Shown piece after piece: positions 10,986 to 20,291 of a DNA stretch of 64,000 nucleotides. Made by a program: the position numbers and the translations under genes. Source of the stretch: an uncultured bacterium (GTDB taxonomy: Bacteria; Patescibacteriota; Gracilibacteria; Absconditabacterales; Absconditicoccaceae); NCBI GenBank assembly GCA_937862565.1, contig CALMFT010000014.1:25854-89853 (forward strand), in the 5' to 3' direction. Every line of letters starts with the position of its first letter. Positions within the stretch are counted from its first letter, which is position 1. Under the pieces are notes generated by a model. It saw nothing but the letters and a program-made list of their open reading frames with translations, made no database searches and had not been told where the DNA came from.

Positions 10986-12275
10986 ATGCAATCAGTAAAA
11001 GGAAATAATTCACTCTTAGACCATTACTTTGATGATCACACCATGTCGGTACATTTCAAAGCCAATTGCCCTATCATACGAAAAAAATGAAAACCAGGGA
11101 AATGGGAATCTGAAATAAGTAAAGATATTGTAAGCAAGGAAGAACTCGAACACATCTATCGTGAACTCATGCAAGAAGTGGAAGAAAAAGAACAAAGTCG
11201 GCTAGAAATAGATCGCAAATATAGTAAAGTACTTCAGATCTGACCTTATAGAATCGTAGTAGTAACTGAGCCTTTGGCAGATGGACTAGAATTGACAATA
11301 GTAAAACCTGTAAAAAAACTCTCTTTATCAGATTATGATTTGGATGCGGAGATTATAGATTTAGTGGAAAACAAAGCGAAAGGAATATTGATTAGTGGTT
11401 CGCCTGGAAGTGGTAAAACTACCTTTGCACAAGCATTGATCGAAAAATATGTAGAAAAAAATAAGATTATAAAAACACTTGAGAGTCCTAGAGATCTTCT
11501 GGTAGATGAAAAAGTAGTACAGTACTCTTTTAGTTACGCTCCACACAGCGAAATAAGAGATATTTTGTTACTTTCTAGACCTGATGTTGCTATTTATGAT
11601 GAGGTAAGAAATAAAGAAGATTTTGAATTATTTAAAGATCTGAGATTGACGGGAATTGGGCTTATTGGTGTTATCCATGCTACTGCCCCAGTAGATAGTA
11701 TTCAAAGATTTATTGGGACCATAGAAATGGGCATTATCCCTCAGGTAATTGATACCGTTATCTACATTGAGGATGGTAAAATCCATGAAATTCTTCAACT
11801 CAAGCAAGTAGTAAAAATGCCAAGTGGGATGATGTCTGCGGATCTTGCCAGACCTGTTATTGAAGTAACAAGCTTCTTAGAAAAAAAACTCAAATATGAA
11901 ATCTATACTTTTGGAGAACAGGTGGTGGTTATGTCACTTGATCAGATTATGGAAAATCAATCAACTAAGAAAAATATAATAAACGATGCTGCGAGTGACC
12001 ATATCACTCAGCTTATGAAAGATATTTTCAGTTTCCCTGTAGAATGTGAAATCCTAGGACCAAATACCATTAGGCTTACTACGCACACTTCCAATAAAGG
12101 AAAAATAATCTGAAGCTGAGGCGCTACTGTGCAGGAGCTAGAAAAGAAATTTGGTGTGCATATCGACGTGGAAACAAACGATGATTTAGATGCAGGTAAA
12201 AAATCTCAATGATCATTCGATCCCAAGAAAAATAGCGGTAAAAAAAGAAGAAGATAAAACTATATAATATTTAAT
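10986..12275 (+). CDS. PilT/VirB11-type ATPase with C-terminal KH domain
   Basis: A 429-residue P-loop ATPase of the secretion/pilus retraction type. Walker A GSPGSGKTT is near residue 138, Walker B-like DVAIYDEVR follows, and GLIGVIHATAP matches the His-box. The C-terminus is a KH RNA-binding domain with the loop IIGSGGATVQELEKKFG near 375; two of its glycines are UGA, so the domain is broken under the standard code. Archaeal and CPR relatives often also carry a PIN domain, which is absent here. The tail is lysine-rich. The gene is 10 bases upstream of a GNAT gene. Whether it drives pili or processes RNA is unclear. Confidence 0.75.
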
Positions 12276-12285
12276 TCTATCAATT

Positions 12286-12789
12286 ATGAAACTACCGCCA
12301 TATATTATTTTTCCAGTACTTGAAGGAGAAAAAGTTACATTGAGAGAAGTTTGTGATTCAGATATACAAGATCTTATGGAGATCTCATGTTATGATTCTA
12401 TTCCAGCTAAAAACTTAGAGGAGGCGAAAGAAATGCAAGAAAGAATAGATAAAGATTATGAAGAAGGAAACACTGTTCATTGGATGATCATTGATAACGC
12501 CAGCGGTAAAATTGTGGGAACCTGTGGTTATTATCGTGGTTTTGAAAATGAGAGTGGCGAACTAGGATTTATACTCTTAGCTGGATACAGAGGGCAAGGT
12601 TTTATGACTGCTGCAATACAACTAGCCATAGATTTTGGAAAAAAAGATATGGAACTAAAACGCATTTGGGCAGCAACCAACAGAAAAAATGAAAAATGTA
12701 TCGCTGTATTAGAGAGATTAAATTTTATTAAAATTGCTATTCTACCAGATGATGAAATTGAATACGAATACAGAACTGATAATAGTTAA
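12286..12789 (+). CDS. GNAT acetyltransferase (RimJ/RimL-like)
   Basis: Acetyl-CoA-dependent N-acetyltransferase of 167 residues with the RimJ/RimL layout: VTLREVCDSDIQDLMEI at the start, GELGFILLAGYRGQGFMTAAIQ as strand 4 and the acetyl-CoA pyrophosphate loop (GYRGQG), then RIWAATNRKNEKCIAVLERLNF. It follows the PilT/KH gene by 10 bases and is probably co-transcribed with it. The acceptor may be a protein N-terminus, but this cannot be read from the sequence. Confidence 0.85.
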   Translation: MKLPPYIIFPVLEGEKVTLREVCDSDIQDLMEISCYDSIPAKNLEEAKEMQERIDKDYEEGNTVHWMIIDNASGKIVGTCGYYRGFENESGELGFILLAGYRGQGFMTAAIQLAIDFGKKDMELKRIWAATNRKNEKCIAVLERLNFIKIAILPDDEIEYEYRTDNS

Positions 12790-12796
12790 GCAATTA

Positions 12797-13087
12797 CTAC
12801 TTCTTCATTGGGATATCAAAATTTCTTACTACGACAAACACTAATAAAGCTATTACTACAAACTTGATAAGATTTGAAATTACTTTTCCTCGTAGAACAC
12901 CATTTCGAGATAATTCTTCTAAGTTATCTATTTTAAATTTTTTGAAAAAAGGAGCTAGCAATAAAGGTGTAATAAGATCATCTATCAAAGATCATGCCAA
13001 AGCAGTCACTTGAGCACCAATTACCAATCCGATTGCCAACCCGATAACATTATAGGTGCTGAGAAATTCAACAAATTCTTGCATCAT
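12797..13087 (-). CDS. mscL: MscL-family mechanosensitive channel
   Basis: A small membrane protein of 96 residues with two membrane segments. The first (NVIGLAIGLVIGAQVTALAGSLIDDLITP) matches the MscL TM1 region, including the small-residue pattern and the S-L-I-D-D segment; the glycine before SLID is UGA. The second (ISNLIKFVVIALLVFVVVRNF) matches TM2, and the C-terminal helix is short. Such channels release solutes on hypo-osmotic shock. The periplasmic loop is reduced, so this is a divergent member. ATG 13087 and 13084 are both possible starts. Confidence 0.65.
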
Positions 13088-13141
13088 AGATATAAATAAT
13101 AATAAATAAAACAATTTTTATACCAGTTTAATTGTTATCTT

Positions 13142-13558
13142 ATGAGATATTTCAAGTTTGTTTTGATTGTATTGGTACTAGTAGTAATAGATTATGTTTC
13201 CAAATTTCTTTTTTATGATATGGGTATAGCGTCTTTGATCCTTCCTCCTACCTTCAATACGGGTATCAGCTTTTGAATTGCCGTATTCCCTCGATTGGTA
13301 AAAACTATTACGATACTTTTTCTGGTTATTATTTCTTATCTTACTTTGAGTAAAAAAATAAACCTACGAGTGGGAATTTTCTTGATCGCAGGGAGCTTAG
13401 GAAACTTTATAGATAGACTTCGACTGTGAGGTGTGAGAGATTTTATATGGCTTGGTCGAGGTGCAGTTTTCAATATCGCTGATGTATATATCACGATCGG
13501 TGTAGTGCTCGCTTTATGGAAGGAATACCAAAATTATAGACTATGAAAAACTCAATAA
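13142..13558 (+). CDS. lspA: Lipoprotein signal peptidase (signal peptidase II)
   Basis: Aspartyl protease in the cytoplasmic membrane that removes signal peptides from prolipoproteins; 138 residues with four membrane segments. The conserved blocks are NTGISFGIAVFPR, GSLGNFIDRLRLGGVRDFI (first catalytic Asp) and FNIADVYITIG (second catalytic Asp). UGA codes for glycine in the first two blocks, so the gene is invisible under the standard code. The lipoprotein at 61790-62215 is a likely substrate. The stop abuts the end of the convergent uvrA-like gene. Confidence 0.9.
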
Positions 13559-15151
13559 TTATACAGATTTCCCATTTTTAAGTGTTATTACCTTATCAGC
13601 AAATTGTAAGAGACTTTGATCATGTTCAATCATGAGAATCGTGTCGCCTCTATCCAAGAATTGTTTGAGAACAAGAAGCAGTTTTTGAATATCTTCAGGA
13701 TGTAAACCTACTGTTGGTTCATCCAAGAAATAGATCGTATGTCCTTTATACTGCTTGAGTAAATGTCTTACAAGCTTGAGTCTTTGTGACTCCCCTCCTG
13801 AGAGAGTTTGAGCAGGTTGTCCCATTTTGAGATAACCCAAACCAATGTCACACATCAATTTCAGCTCATCTTGAATAAATCCAATTTCATTGAAGAAAGC
13901 ATAGGCTTCGTGAACATACATTTGCAAAATATCAGAAATTGTTTTACCATTCCATTTTATTCCTAGCACTTCAGATTTGTATCTTTTTCCTTTACAGAGC
14001 GAACAAGGAACATAGGTATCAGGCAAGAATTGAAGTTCAATCTTTTTTTGTCCATACCCTTCACATTCTGTACAGGCTCCTTTTTTACTATTGAAACTAA
14101 AATGACCTTCTTTGAGTCCAAGCATCTTAGCATCATTACTTGAAGCATATATTTTACGGATATTATCAAATATTCAGATAAACGTCGCTGGGCACGATCT
14201 TGGTGTTTTACCAATACTTGTCTGGTCAACATAAATTACGTTTTGTACATTTTCTCGTCCTACAATTCCATCTACGTTCAGTTCTTTGTAAAAAGCATCC
14301 ATGGCTTCTTCTTCTACCTTTTCAAATTCTGCTCTTTTAATGAGCTGACCACCTACGATATCACTTCGATTGAGGCCTTTACGGAGCATATGCATACGCA
14401 CAAAACCTTGTACGTATTTCTGTCTTGATTCCAAAAATCTGAATAAAGTATGATGGAGAAGAGTCGTTTTACCAGCTCCAGAAGGTCCAGTTATAATTGT
14501 GAATGCTCCGAGAGTAATATCTACTTTTGGTAAATCTAAATTGTGTTTTTGAGCGCCTCTTATGGTAATAATATGATCTTTAATTTTATGATCAAATTTT
14601 ATATGTACTTTTTTTTCTCCTCTGATATACTGTGCGGTTAAACAATCTGATTTAAGAAAATCTTCATATGAACCATTGAAAATTACATCTCCACCAAAAT
14701 CTCCTGATCCCGGTCCTATTTCTGTCACCCAATCGGATGAAGTAATAAATTCTTCATTGTGCTCTACTACTACTATTGAATTCCCCATTTCTTTGAGAGT
14801 ATTTATCGCACTGATTACTTTCTTTATCTCTGCGTTATCAAGACCGATTGTAGGTTCATCCAATACATAAATAATTCCCGTCAGTTTATTACCCAATTGT
14901 TTAGCCAATCTCAATCTTTGTATTTCTCCTCACGACAAAGTTTCCATAGCACGAGAAAGATTGAGGTATCACAGTCCCAAAGATTGAATAGTTCTACATC
15001 TCTCCAAAAGTGGATTGAGAATCCTTTCAAGAAGCAGAATAGGCTGATCTGAAGTCGTTTTATAGGTTTCTAAAATACCAATAAGCTGATCTATAGGAAG
15101 TTTTTGCAGATCAGCAATATGGAAAGAATTGGTTTTCTTTTTTATTGACAT
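13559..15151 (-). CDS. uvrA: Half-length UvrA-like ABC ATPase
   Basis: A 530-residue protein matching roughly the C-terminal 55-60% of UvrA (usually about 940). It begins shortly before the first ABC signature (TLSGGEIQRLRLAKQLG near residue 75) and Walker B (YVLDEPTIGLD). The second ATPase is complete: Walker A TGPSGAGKTT near 220, a zinc module with CTEC and CSLCKGKRY near 360, signature QTLSGGESQRLKL and FLDEPTVGLHPED. The first Walker A, the UvrB-binding domain and the first zinc finger are absent; a TAA lies eight codons upstream of ATG 15151. One composite ATP site should therefore be lost. It may be a degraded repair protein or a repurposed UvrA paralogue. Confidence 0.8.
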
Positions 15152-15200
15152 ATATGATTTTTTAATTATTTAGTTAAATAATAAGTTGATAAGTATCTAC

Positions 15201-15216
15201 AAGGATAATTATCCTT
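15201..15216. promoter_or_regulatory. 16-base palindrome between divergent genes
   Basis: AAGGATAATTATCCTT is a perfect palindrome midway between the divergent uvrA-like gene and the gene at 15280. Position and symmetry suggest a dimeric regulator site; no regulator gene is adjacent. Confidence 0.4.
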
Positions 15217-15279
15217 ATTAGATTATCAATTGGTATATTGTTTAGAAATTCAGTCTATTTTATATATAAGTAAGATGAT

Positions 15280-15813
15280 ATGAAAACTAATGAACTCAAG
15301 GATTTATTTGGTCCCAACAAATTAAAAACTATTTACGAAGATATTACACAAATTGATCCTGAAAGATCAGAATTTAAAGGAGTAAGAGGAAAATTATTAT
15401 TACTCGTAGACTGAGATATAACTGAAGATATATTGATTGAGGATCCCAAGCGAGAAGTATTTTCAAGAGTTTTTGCTAAGCAAATCGAAGCCATAATAGT
15501 AAAAGCTATGCGGGAAAACAAAGAAACAACAGCTATACTTCAAGAACAAATATATTTCAATGAAGAAGCGTCTCTCCATCTATTAGGTCAAATAGAAAAA
15601 ACTTTAAAACTTTATTGTGGAGAAAAAGGTAAAATTTCAAAAAGAAAATTAAAACTAAAAGATGCATGAGGAATGAAAAACTATTTAAAAAAGATGAATT
15701 TAGAGGAGGTAGAATGTAAAATTCTTGAATTATTGGACATCAATGACATGAACGAAGAAAGCGTTTGGAATCATACAGAACAACTCAGAGATTGGCTTAA
15801 GAAATGGAGTTAA
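15280..15813 (+). CDS. Hypothetical protein, frame continues past the stop
   Basis: A 177-residue protein of unknown family, hydrophilic and mostly helical, with no signal peptide or membrane segment (KTNELKDLFGPNKLKTIYED at the start). In-frame TGA is glycine in LVDGDITEDI and KDAGGMKNYL. It ends with TAA after DWLKKWS at 15811, but the same frame is open again at once for 80 codons (15814-16056). This could be a gene split by a nonsense change. It is divergent from the uvrA-like gene. Confidence 0.6.
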
Positions 15814-16056
15814 ATAAGATGATCAAATGAAAAAATTTTTAATGTTGCTTTATCTTTAGTATATAGGAGATCAATAGACGCAATGTCATTGAATATAGAT
15901 GTTGAATGTAGATGAGAGAACCAGAATGATAATTGAGAATGGATAATGTCTCCTATTGCTATAAATAAACATAATATCATAAACATTATACAAGAAGAAT
16001 GAGAATTTGAAAATGATATTACGGAAGCATTTGATCTGGAAGATGATAAAGATTAA
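15814..16056 (+). pseudogene. In-frame continuation after a possible nonsense codon
   Basis: Directly after TAA 15811-15813 the frame reads 80 codons without a TAA or TAG, with glycine UGAs, and ends in an acidic tail (EAFDLEDDKD). There is no ATG near its beginning (the first is about 70 bases in). It looks like the C-terminal part of the gene at 15280, separated by one stop codon, or a translationally coupled second protein. Confidence 0.4.
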
Positions 16057-16115
16057 TATATTTGACTGAGTAAAAATATAAACTATAATAAGAATTCTAT
16101 ACTAACATTAAAAAT

Positions 16116-16883
16116 ATGAGCAAAGAACAAATCAACAAAAACTATATTCAAAAAATCTACAATAGAAATCTTGGAGATAGATCTTTGCAATGAATTTTGT
16201 GAGGATATCTAGATGGAACAATAGATGAGCAAACTTTAGTAGACAGTTCAGTGCGAAAAGAAGCTCATATAAAATATGGTAAGGAATTAGGTAGTATTTT
16301 TGGTGAGTACGAAGCACAGGGAAAAGAACAAATTCAAAAAGCACTACGAATTGATCAAAAATATGCTCAAGAAGAGATGGATATACTAAAAAATTCCTTA
16401 GCTTTTGAGGCTAAAAACAAAGATAACGACATCGTAGAAAGTAATATAAAACTTGAAGAAGCAGATATATATTCTCTCAAAATTGAAAATCTTAATGAGC
16501 ATGAGTGTCATAAAAAAATTCGTGAGTTTTATGAAGCTGTAGACTCTCCTGATGCTGACTCATGTATTCATTCTTTAAATGAATATATACATAAATATGG
16601 TAATCCTGTAGAGTTATTCTGAGTAGGAATATCTATTACATACAACGATACCATGTGAGTATTTTGGACTAGCATTAAAATAAAAAATAACTCGTTTGAA
16701 ACTCATGGAAATTTTAGCTTTAAGTATTTACTTGCTACAGATTCTAATAAAATTTTTGAACTACTACATAAATATGCTTATTTTCAAAATCATGTTACTG
16801 AGGCACTTCATTTTACAAAGGATTATGAAAGCGAAGACGATGATAATTATGATGATACAGATGATAGGTTTCCTAAGAAATAG
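16116..16883 (+). CDS. Hypothetical cytoplasmic protein
   Basis: A 255-residue protein of no recognised family. A helical, charged N-terminal half (EYEAQGKEQIQKALRIDQKYAQEE, in parts) is followed by a mixed C-terminal part with VEYLFG-like aromatic patches (NPVELFGVGISITYNDTMG) and an acidic end. In-frame UGA codes four glycines, including GILGGYLDG near residue 26. It follows the gene at 15280 in the same direction. Two hairpin repeats lie downstream. Confidence 0.6.
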
Positions 16884-16909
16884 TTTCTCCCTTGGCTTAG
16901 AATAAAATA

Positions 16910-16965
16910 AAAAAATCGCTCTCTACTTTTAGAGAACGATTATACCAATGAAAGCATTGGATTTT
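16910..16965. repeat. Twin-hairpin repeat, copy 1
   Basis: Two adjacent hairpins: ATCG..TCTCTA / TAGAGA..CGAT with loop CTTT, then CCAATG-AAAG-CATTGG. A second copy lies at 17034-17092 with sequence differences that mostly keep the stems. The T-rich end suggests a terminator role after the gene at 16116. Confidence 0.55.
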
Positions 16966-17033
16966 AGCATAGAACCACCTATGTAACAATATAATTATTG
17001 AAACTCATTAAAATTGCAAGATAAACTGAAATG

Positions 17034-17092
17034 AAAAAAATCGCTTCTCTACTTTTAGAGCCGCGATTTATACCAATGTAAACATTGGATTT
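17034..17092. repeat. Twin-hairpin repeat, copy 2
   Basis: Same layout as copy 1: ATCGC..CTCTA / TAGAG..GCGAT with loop CTTT, then CCAATG-TAAA-CATTGG. The loop of the second hairpin differs while the stem is identical. The stretch 17093-17325 up to trhO holds nothing else recognisable. Confidence 0.55.
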
Positions 17093-17325
17093 TATTACTT
17101 AAATTGCTTTCAACCAATTTTAATTTTTTTCATAGAGTTTGACTATTTTAAATCAAAATTAACGATTTAAGTATTAGTATTAAAAGGAAAAAACATTGTA
17201 ATGCAATAGTATTTTATATTTTCTGAAAAAGATAATTATCTAAAATTTCTTGTAAATTTTGCAAAGATGCTTATAGTGAAAAACAATCTAAATATTCAAA
17301 ATTTCTTATTTCCATAACGCCTGAC

Positions 17326-18474
17326 ATGAAAAAAAATAATCTTATTTTATTGACCTTTTACAAATTTGTAGATATTCCTGATATTCAAGACCACATCAAA
17401 GAACATTTACAATTTACTACTGATGTAGGACTAAAAGGAAGAATTTATATTGGAGAAGAAGGAATTAGTGCTACGCTTACAGGAAATGCGTGACAGGTTT
17501 CTGCTTATAAATTATACCTCAATTCCAAACCCTACTACCATAATATAGCTGATATTGATATCAAATCTACAAAAGTGGATGAGTATTATTTTGATCGCAT
17601 GATTGTGAAATACCGCAAGGAAATTGTAGCCCTCAACTACCCTGTTACGCCAGCAGAAGTAGAAAAATACAAACAAGAAGCCAGTATCCAGCAAGTAAAA
17701 TCCATCATAGATAATCGAGATACAGAAATTGATTTCATTATTGGTCATGCAGGAAATGATGTGAAAATTCACGGAAAACCAAGTGAACATGTGATCTTAC
17801 TTGATATGCGTAATAGTTACGAGTATAAGCTTGGACATTACAAACATGCAATCCCTTCATGAACGGTTAATTTTCGTGAGATGGGAAAATTTGTGGAAGA
17901 ATATAAGAAAAAGTTTGCAGGAAAATATGTAATTATGTATTGTACTGGGGGAATTAGATGTGAAAAGTTAGCGGTCATGCTTCATAAGGGTGGACTACCA
18001 AATTTTTATAGTATAGATGGAGGAATTGTAAAATATATCAATAGCGAAAATGATGGGAACTGGCTTGGTAATCTGTACACTTTTGACGGAAGAATAAGCA
18101 CGCAGGTGGGAGACAGCAAAACTCATACGACTATCGGAGTCTGTATTTACACGGATGAACTTACAGACAATATTGAAAACTGTAGATATGGTCCCTGTAA
18201 TGCTCGCATTATCTGTAAACCCACTGAATATCGCAGACATTTAGGTTTTTGTTGCAAAGACTGTTATAGCAAAGCTCAAGAAGATTTTAGAGTAAAAAAT
18301 GCCAATTTTGATAAACGAGATTATCAACGTATTAGAGATGATATCAAAGTAAATCCCGATAGTATTTCAGAATATCAAACTATTCTCAAGAATTTTTATA
18401 ATTCAAGGTTAGCAAACATCGACTGGAAACATCTTAGCAGTCAAAAAGAGGAATACATCGATTGTGAGTGTTAA
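17326..18474 (+). CDS. trhO: tRNA uridine(34) hydroxylase (TrhO/YceA), rhodanese family
   Basis: Oxygen-dependent enzyme that forms 5-hydroxyuridine at the wobble position of certain tRNAs; 382 residues. The N-terminal domain has GRIYIGEEGISATLTG and VKYRKEIVAL. The rhodanese domain has LLDMRNSYEYKLGHY and the active-site loop YCTGGIRCEK with the catalytic Cys near residue 205, followed by SIDGGIVKYI. A C-terminal Cys-rich segment (NCRYGPCNAR, FCCKDCY) is typical of longer members. UGA is glycine in GNAGQVSAY and HAIPSGTVNF. Start ATG 17326. Confidence 0.9.
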
Positions 18475-18547
18475 TTTCCCTACTACTCGAATATTCAATA
18501 ATCTGTATTATACTATTGACTTATGCTCTATATAATTTATTGTAATG

Positions 18548-18584
18548 ATATGAGTTTTTTCTCATATGTCGTTCATTAACAGTT
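18548..18584 (+). promoter_or_regulatory. Leader hairpin plus boxA-like element
   Basis: ATATGAG-TTTTTT-CTCATAT hairpin (18548-18567) followed by TCGTTCATTAACAGTT (18569-18584), close to the boxA consensus TGCTCTTTAACA. It sits downstream of a TTGACT box (18517-18522) and about 80 bases before the gene start. Similar pairs occur at 37245, 44586 and 63081. Confidence 0.6.
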
Positions 18585-18664
18585 TAATTGCTTTAAAAAA
18601 CAGTAAAAGAAATGTTTTTGAGCACAATCAAAATAAAATAAACAATAAACCAAAATTACAAACA

Positions 18665-19156
18665 ATGAAAAAGAAGTACATTTACAAAGAAAAAATTATT
18701 CGTAGTTATCATGATAACTATGATTTAGCAAGGAAAACGTATTTTGATCTTATGTCAAAATATTGTTTAGATAAGAATCTTATCTACAAGAAATGGAATA
18801 AAATACTATTCCACTACAAGGCTAATTACAGAGACATCAACTACAAGATAAATCATATTGAAGAAGTTATTCTAAAATTTGCTTTGCTCAAAGACAGGGT
18901 AAAACATTGGGATGCATTTCTCATTACGCTTTATTATTATGATGTAATTCATTCTGATTCAGCTTTGTATGACGCTGAAAAAAGTATGGAGTTTGCTAAA
19001 AGTCATCTCTTTTGCCTTAGTGTACCAATTGGTGTTGTGCACTATGCACTTCAGTTGATTGATGCTGTTGCTCATCCGCAATGCAAGATGGATAAATTTA
19101 CGCAATACGCTGTAGATCTGATCATCTCAGCACGATACAAAAAGAAAATAATCTAA
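18665..19156 (+). CDS. Degenerate HD-domain-like protein (COG4339-like)
   Basis: A 163-residue helical protein. The order W..I..HYKANYRDINYKINHIEEVI, then HWDAFLITLYYYDVIHSDS, then AEKSMEFAKSHL resembles the small HD-phosphohydrolase-like family COG4339 (Y..p.R.YH...HI, then HD..Y, then E.SA..A). The metal-binding residues look replaced: YH is YK/IN and HD is YD. If related, it is probably a non-catalytic binding protein. ATG 18665 is preferred; the in-frame ATG at 18566 lies inside the boxA leader. It is followed by a signal-peptide membrane protein 22 bases on. Confidence 0.4.
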   Translation: MKKKYIYKEKIIRSYHDNYDLARKTYFDLMSKYCLDKNLIYKKWNKILFHYKANYRDINYKINHIEEVILKFALLKDRVKHWDAFLITLYYYDVIHSDSALYDAEKSMEFAKSHLFCLSVPIGVVHYALQLIDAVAHPQCKMDKFTQYAVDLIISARYKKKII

Positions 19157-19177
19157 AACAAGAAAATCAAAAAAACT

Positions 19178-20155
19178 ATGAAGAAGTTACAAATTTTTAA
19201 AATCATGAGTGTTTTTACACTCTTACTGGGTATGAACTCTGTATGGGGTCAGACTCAAGCTCTGTACATACAAGAATCTGATGGTAATATAAGGGTGTTA
19301 CAACTATCTATTCAGGATAACAAAGCACGACTATTTTCAAAAACTTCTTTGTCTCAAGAACTGTATCAGGAATTCTCACGATCTCCTGGCACTAATGAAG
19401 AGAAACTCAGAGCAATGAATGATCCAAGAACTGTATTTAGAATTAAAGATACTCAAAATAAAGTATACTCTAAGTGGGGAATCTGGGTCACTAAGGAACA
19501 CTATAAAAACACAACTGTGTTTCTTCCTGAGGGACAAATCTTCCATGAAAAAAGTACATGGGAACGAACTGATAAGGCTAAACCCGCATGGGCAATTATG
19601 GCTCTGTATCTAACCCTATTAGTAATCTTTTTAATAATCGGAAGAGATGTGAGATTAGATTCAAAACCTTATCCTCCAATAATATTATTCGGTGTTTCTG
19701 CACTTTTAATAGCTTTAGAATTAGGCATAGCACTAAATGATAAAATTCCTTTCGTTTTTCTATTCTTATTTGCACTAATAAGCATATTAGTATTATTAAA
19801 TCAATATTTGTTTTTTCGAAAAGAAAAAATATTGTTTGGCTTTAAAAATCTTGAAACTTCTTTGAGAGCAGTGTGGTCTTTTGGTTTACACTTTTGCATT
19901 GTACTAGTATCTTTAGCACGTACTTTGAATAGGAGTGGCAAATTTGGATTTGAGTTTGAATTTACTGACAGCTATTTTATTGGTACGATTATCATTATAC
20001 CTATAATTGCTTTTGCTTTGGGATATTTCTTCGCTAAAACTTCGAAAGATAAAATGGAAGAAGAAAGAAAAAATGTAATGAATGAAATGACACATGAAGT
20101 CCAAAAGAAAGATAATTTTCCTAATATTGGCCCTAATATGACCATAATTAGTTAA
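19178..20155 (+). CDS. Signal-peptide, ectodomain and multi-TM protein, family member A
   Basis: A 325-residue protein of no named family. It has a signal peptide (MKKLQIFKIMSVFTLLLGMN, ending VWGQ), an extracytoplasmic domain of about 110 residues with YSKWGIWVTKEHYKN, then five or six membrane segments and a charged cytoplasmic tail (EEERKNVMNEMTHEVQKKDN). The proteins at 43643-44476 and 44659-45489 share this layout and the G-x-W motif at the end of the ectodomain, so they look like one lineage-specific family. It is co-transcribed with the HD-like gene; a terminator follows. Confidence 0.65.
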   Translation: MKKLQIFKIMSVFTLLLGMNSVWGQTQALYIQESDGNIRVLQLSIQDNKARLFSKTSLSQELYQEFSRSPGTNEEKLRAMNDPRTVFRIKDTQNKVYSKWGIWVTKEHYKNTTVFLPEGQIFHEKSTWERTDKAKPAWAIMALYLTLLVIFLIIGRDVRLDSKPYPPIILFGVSALLIALELGIALNDKIPFVFLFLFALISILVLLNQYLFFRKEKILFGFKNLETSLRAVWSFGLHFCIVLVSLARTLNRSGKFGFEFEFTDSYFIGTIIIIPIIAFALGYFFAKTSKDKMEEERKNVMNEMTHEVQKKDNFPNIGPNMTIIS

Positions 20156-20171
20156 AATTACAAAATTACAA

Positions 20172-20204
20172 AACACCGTCCAGTATTTCTGGGCGGTGTT
20201 TTTT
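20172..20204 (+). terminator. Rho-independent terminator
   Basis: ACACCG-CC pairs with GGGCGGTGT around the loop AGTATTTCT, followed by T6. It lies 17 bases after the stop of the membrane protein gene. Confidence 0.85.
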
Positions 20205-20291
20205 CACGCTTCAAAATCAGATTATTTTTTATTTATAAGCTAAAAGTTCATTTTGTTTTGCAAAAAAAGTGAATATTACTACTATCTGCGC

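Noticed and set aside
13143..13558. The region between the MscL-like gene and the uvrA-like gene as empty intergenic DNA
   Set aside because: It encodes a full LspA with both catalytic Asp motifs once UGA is read as glycine.
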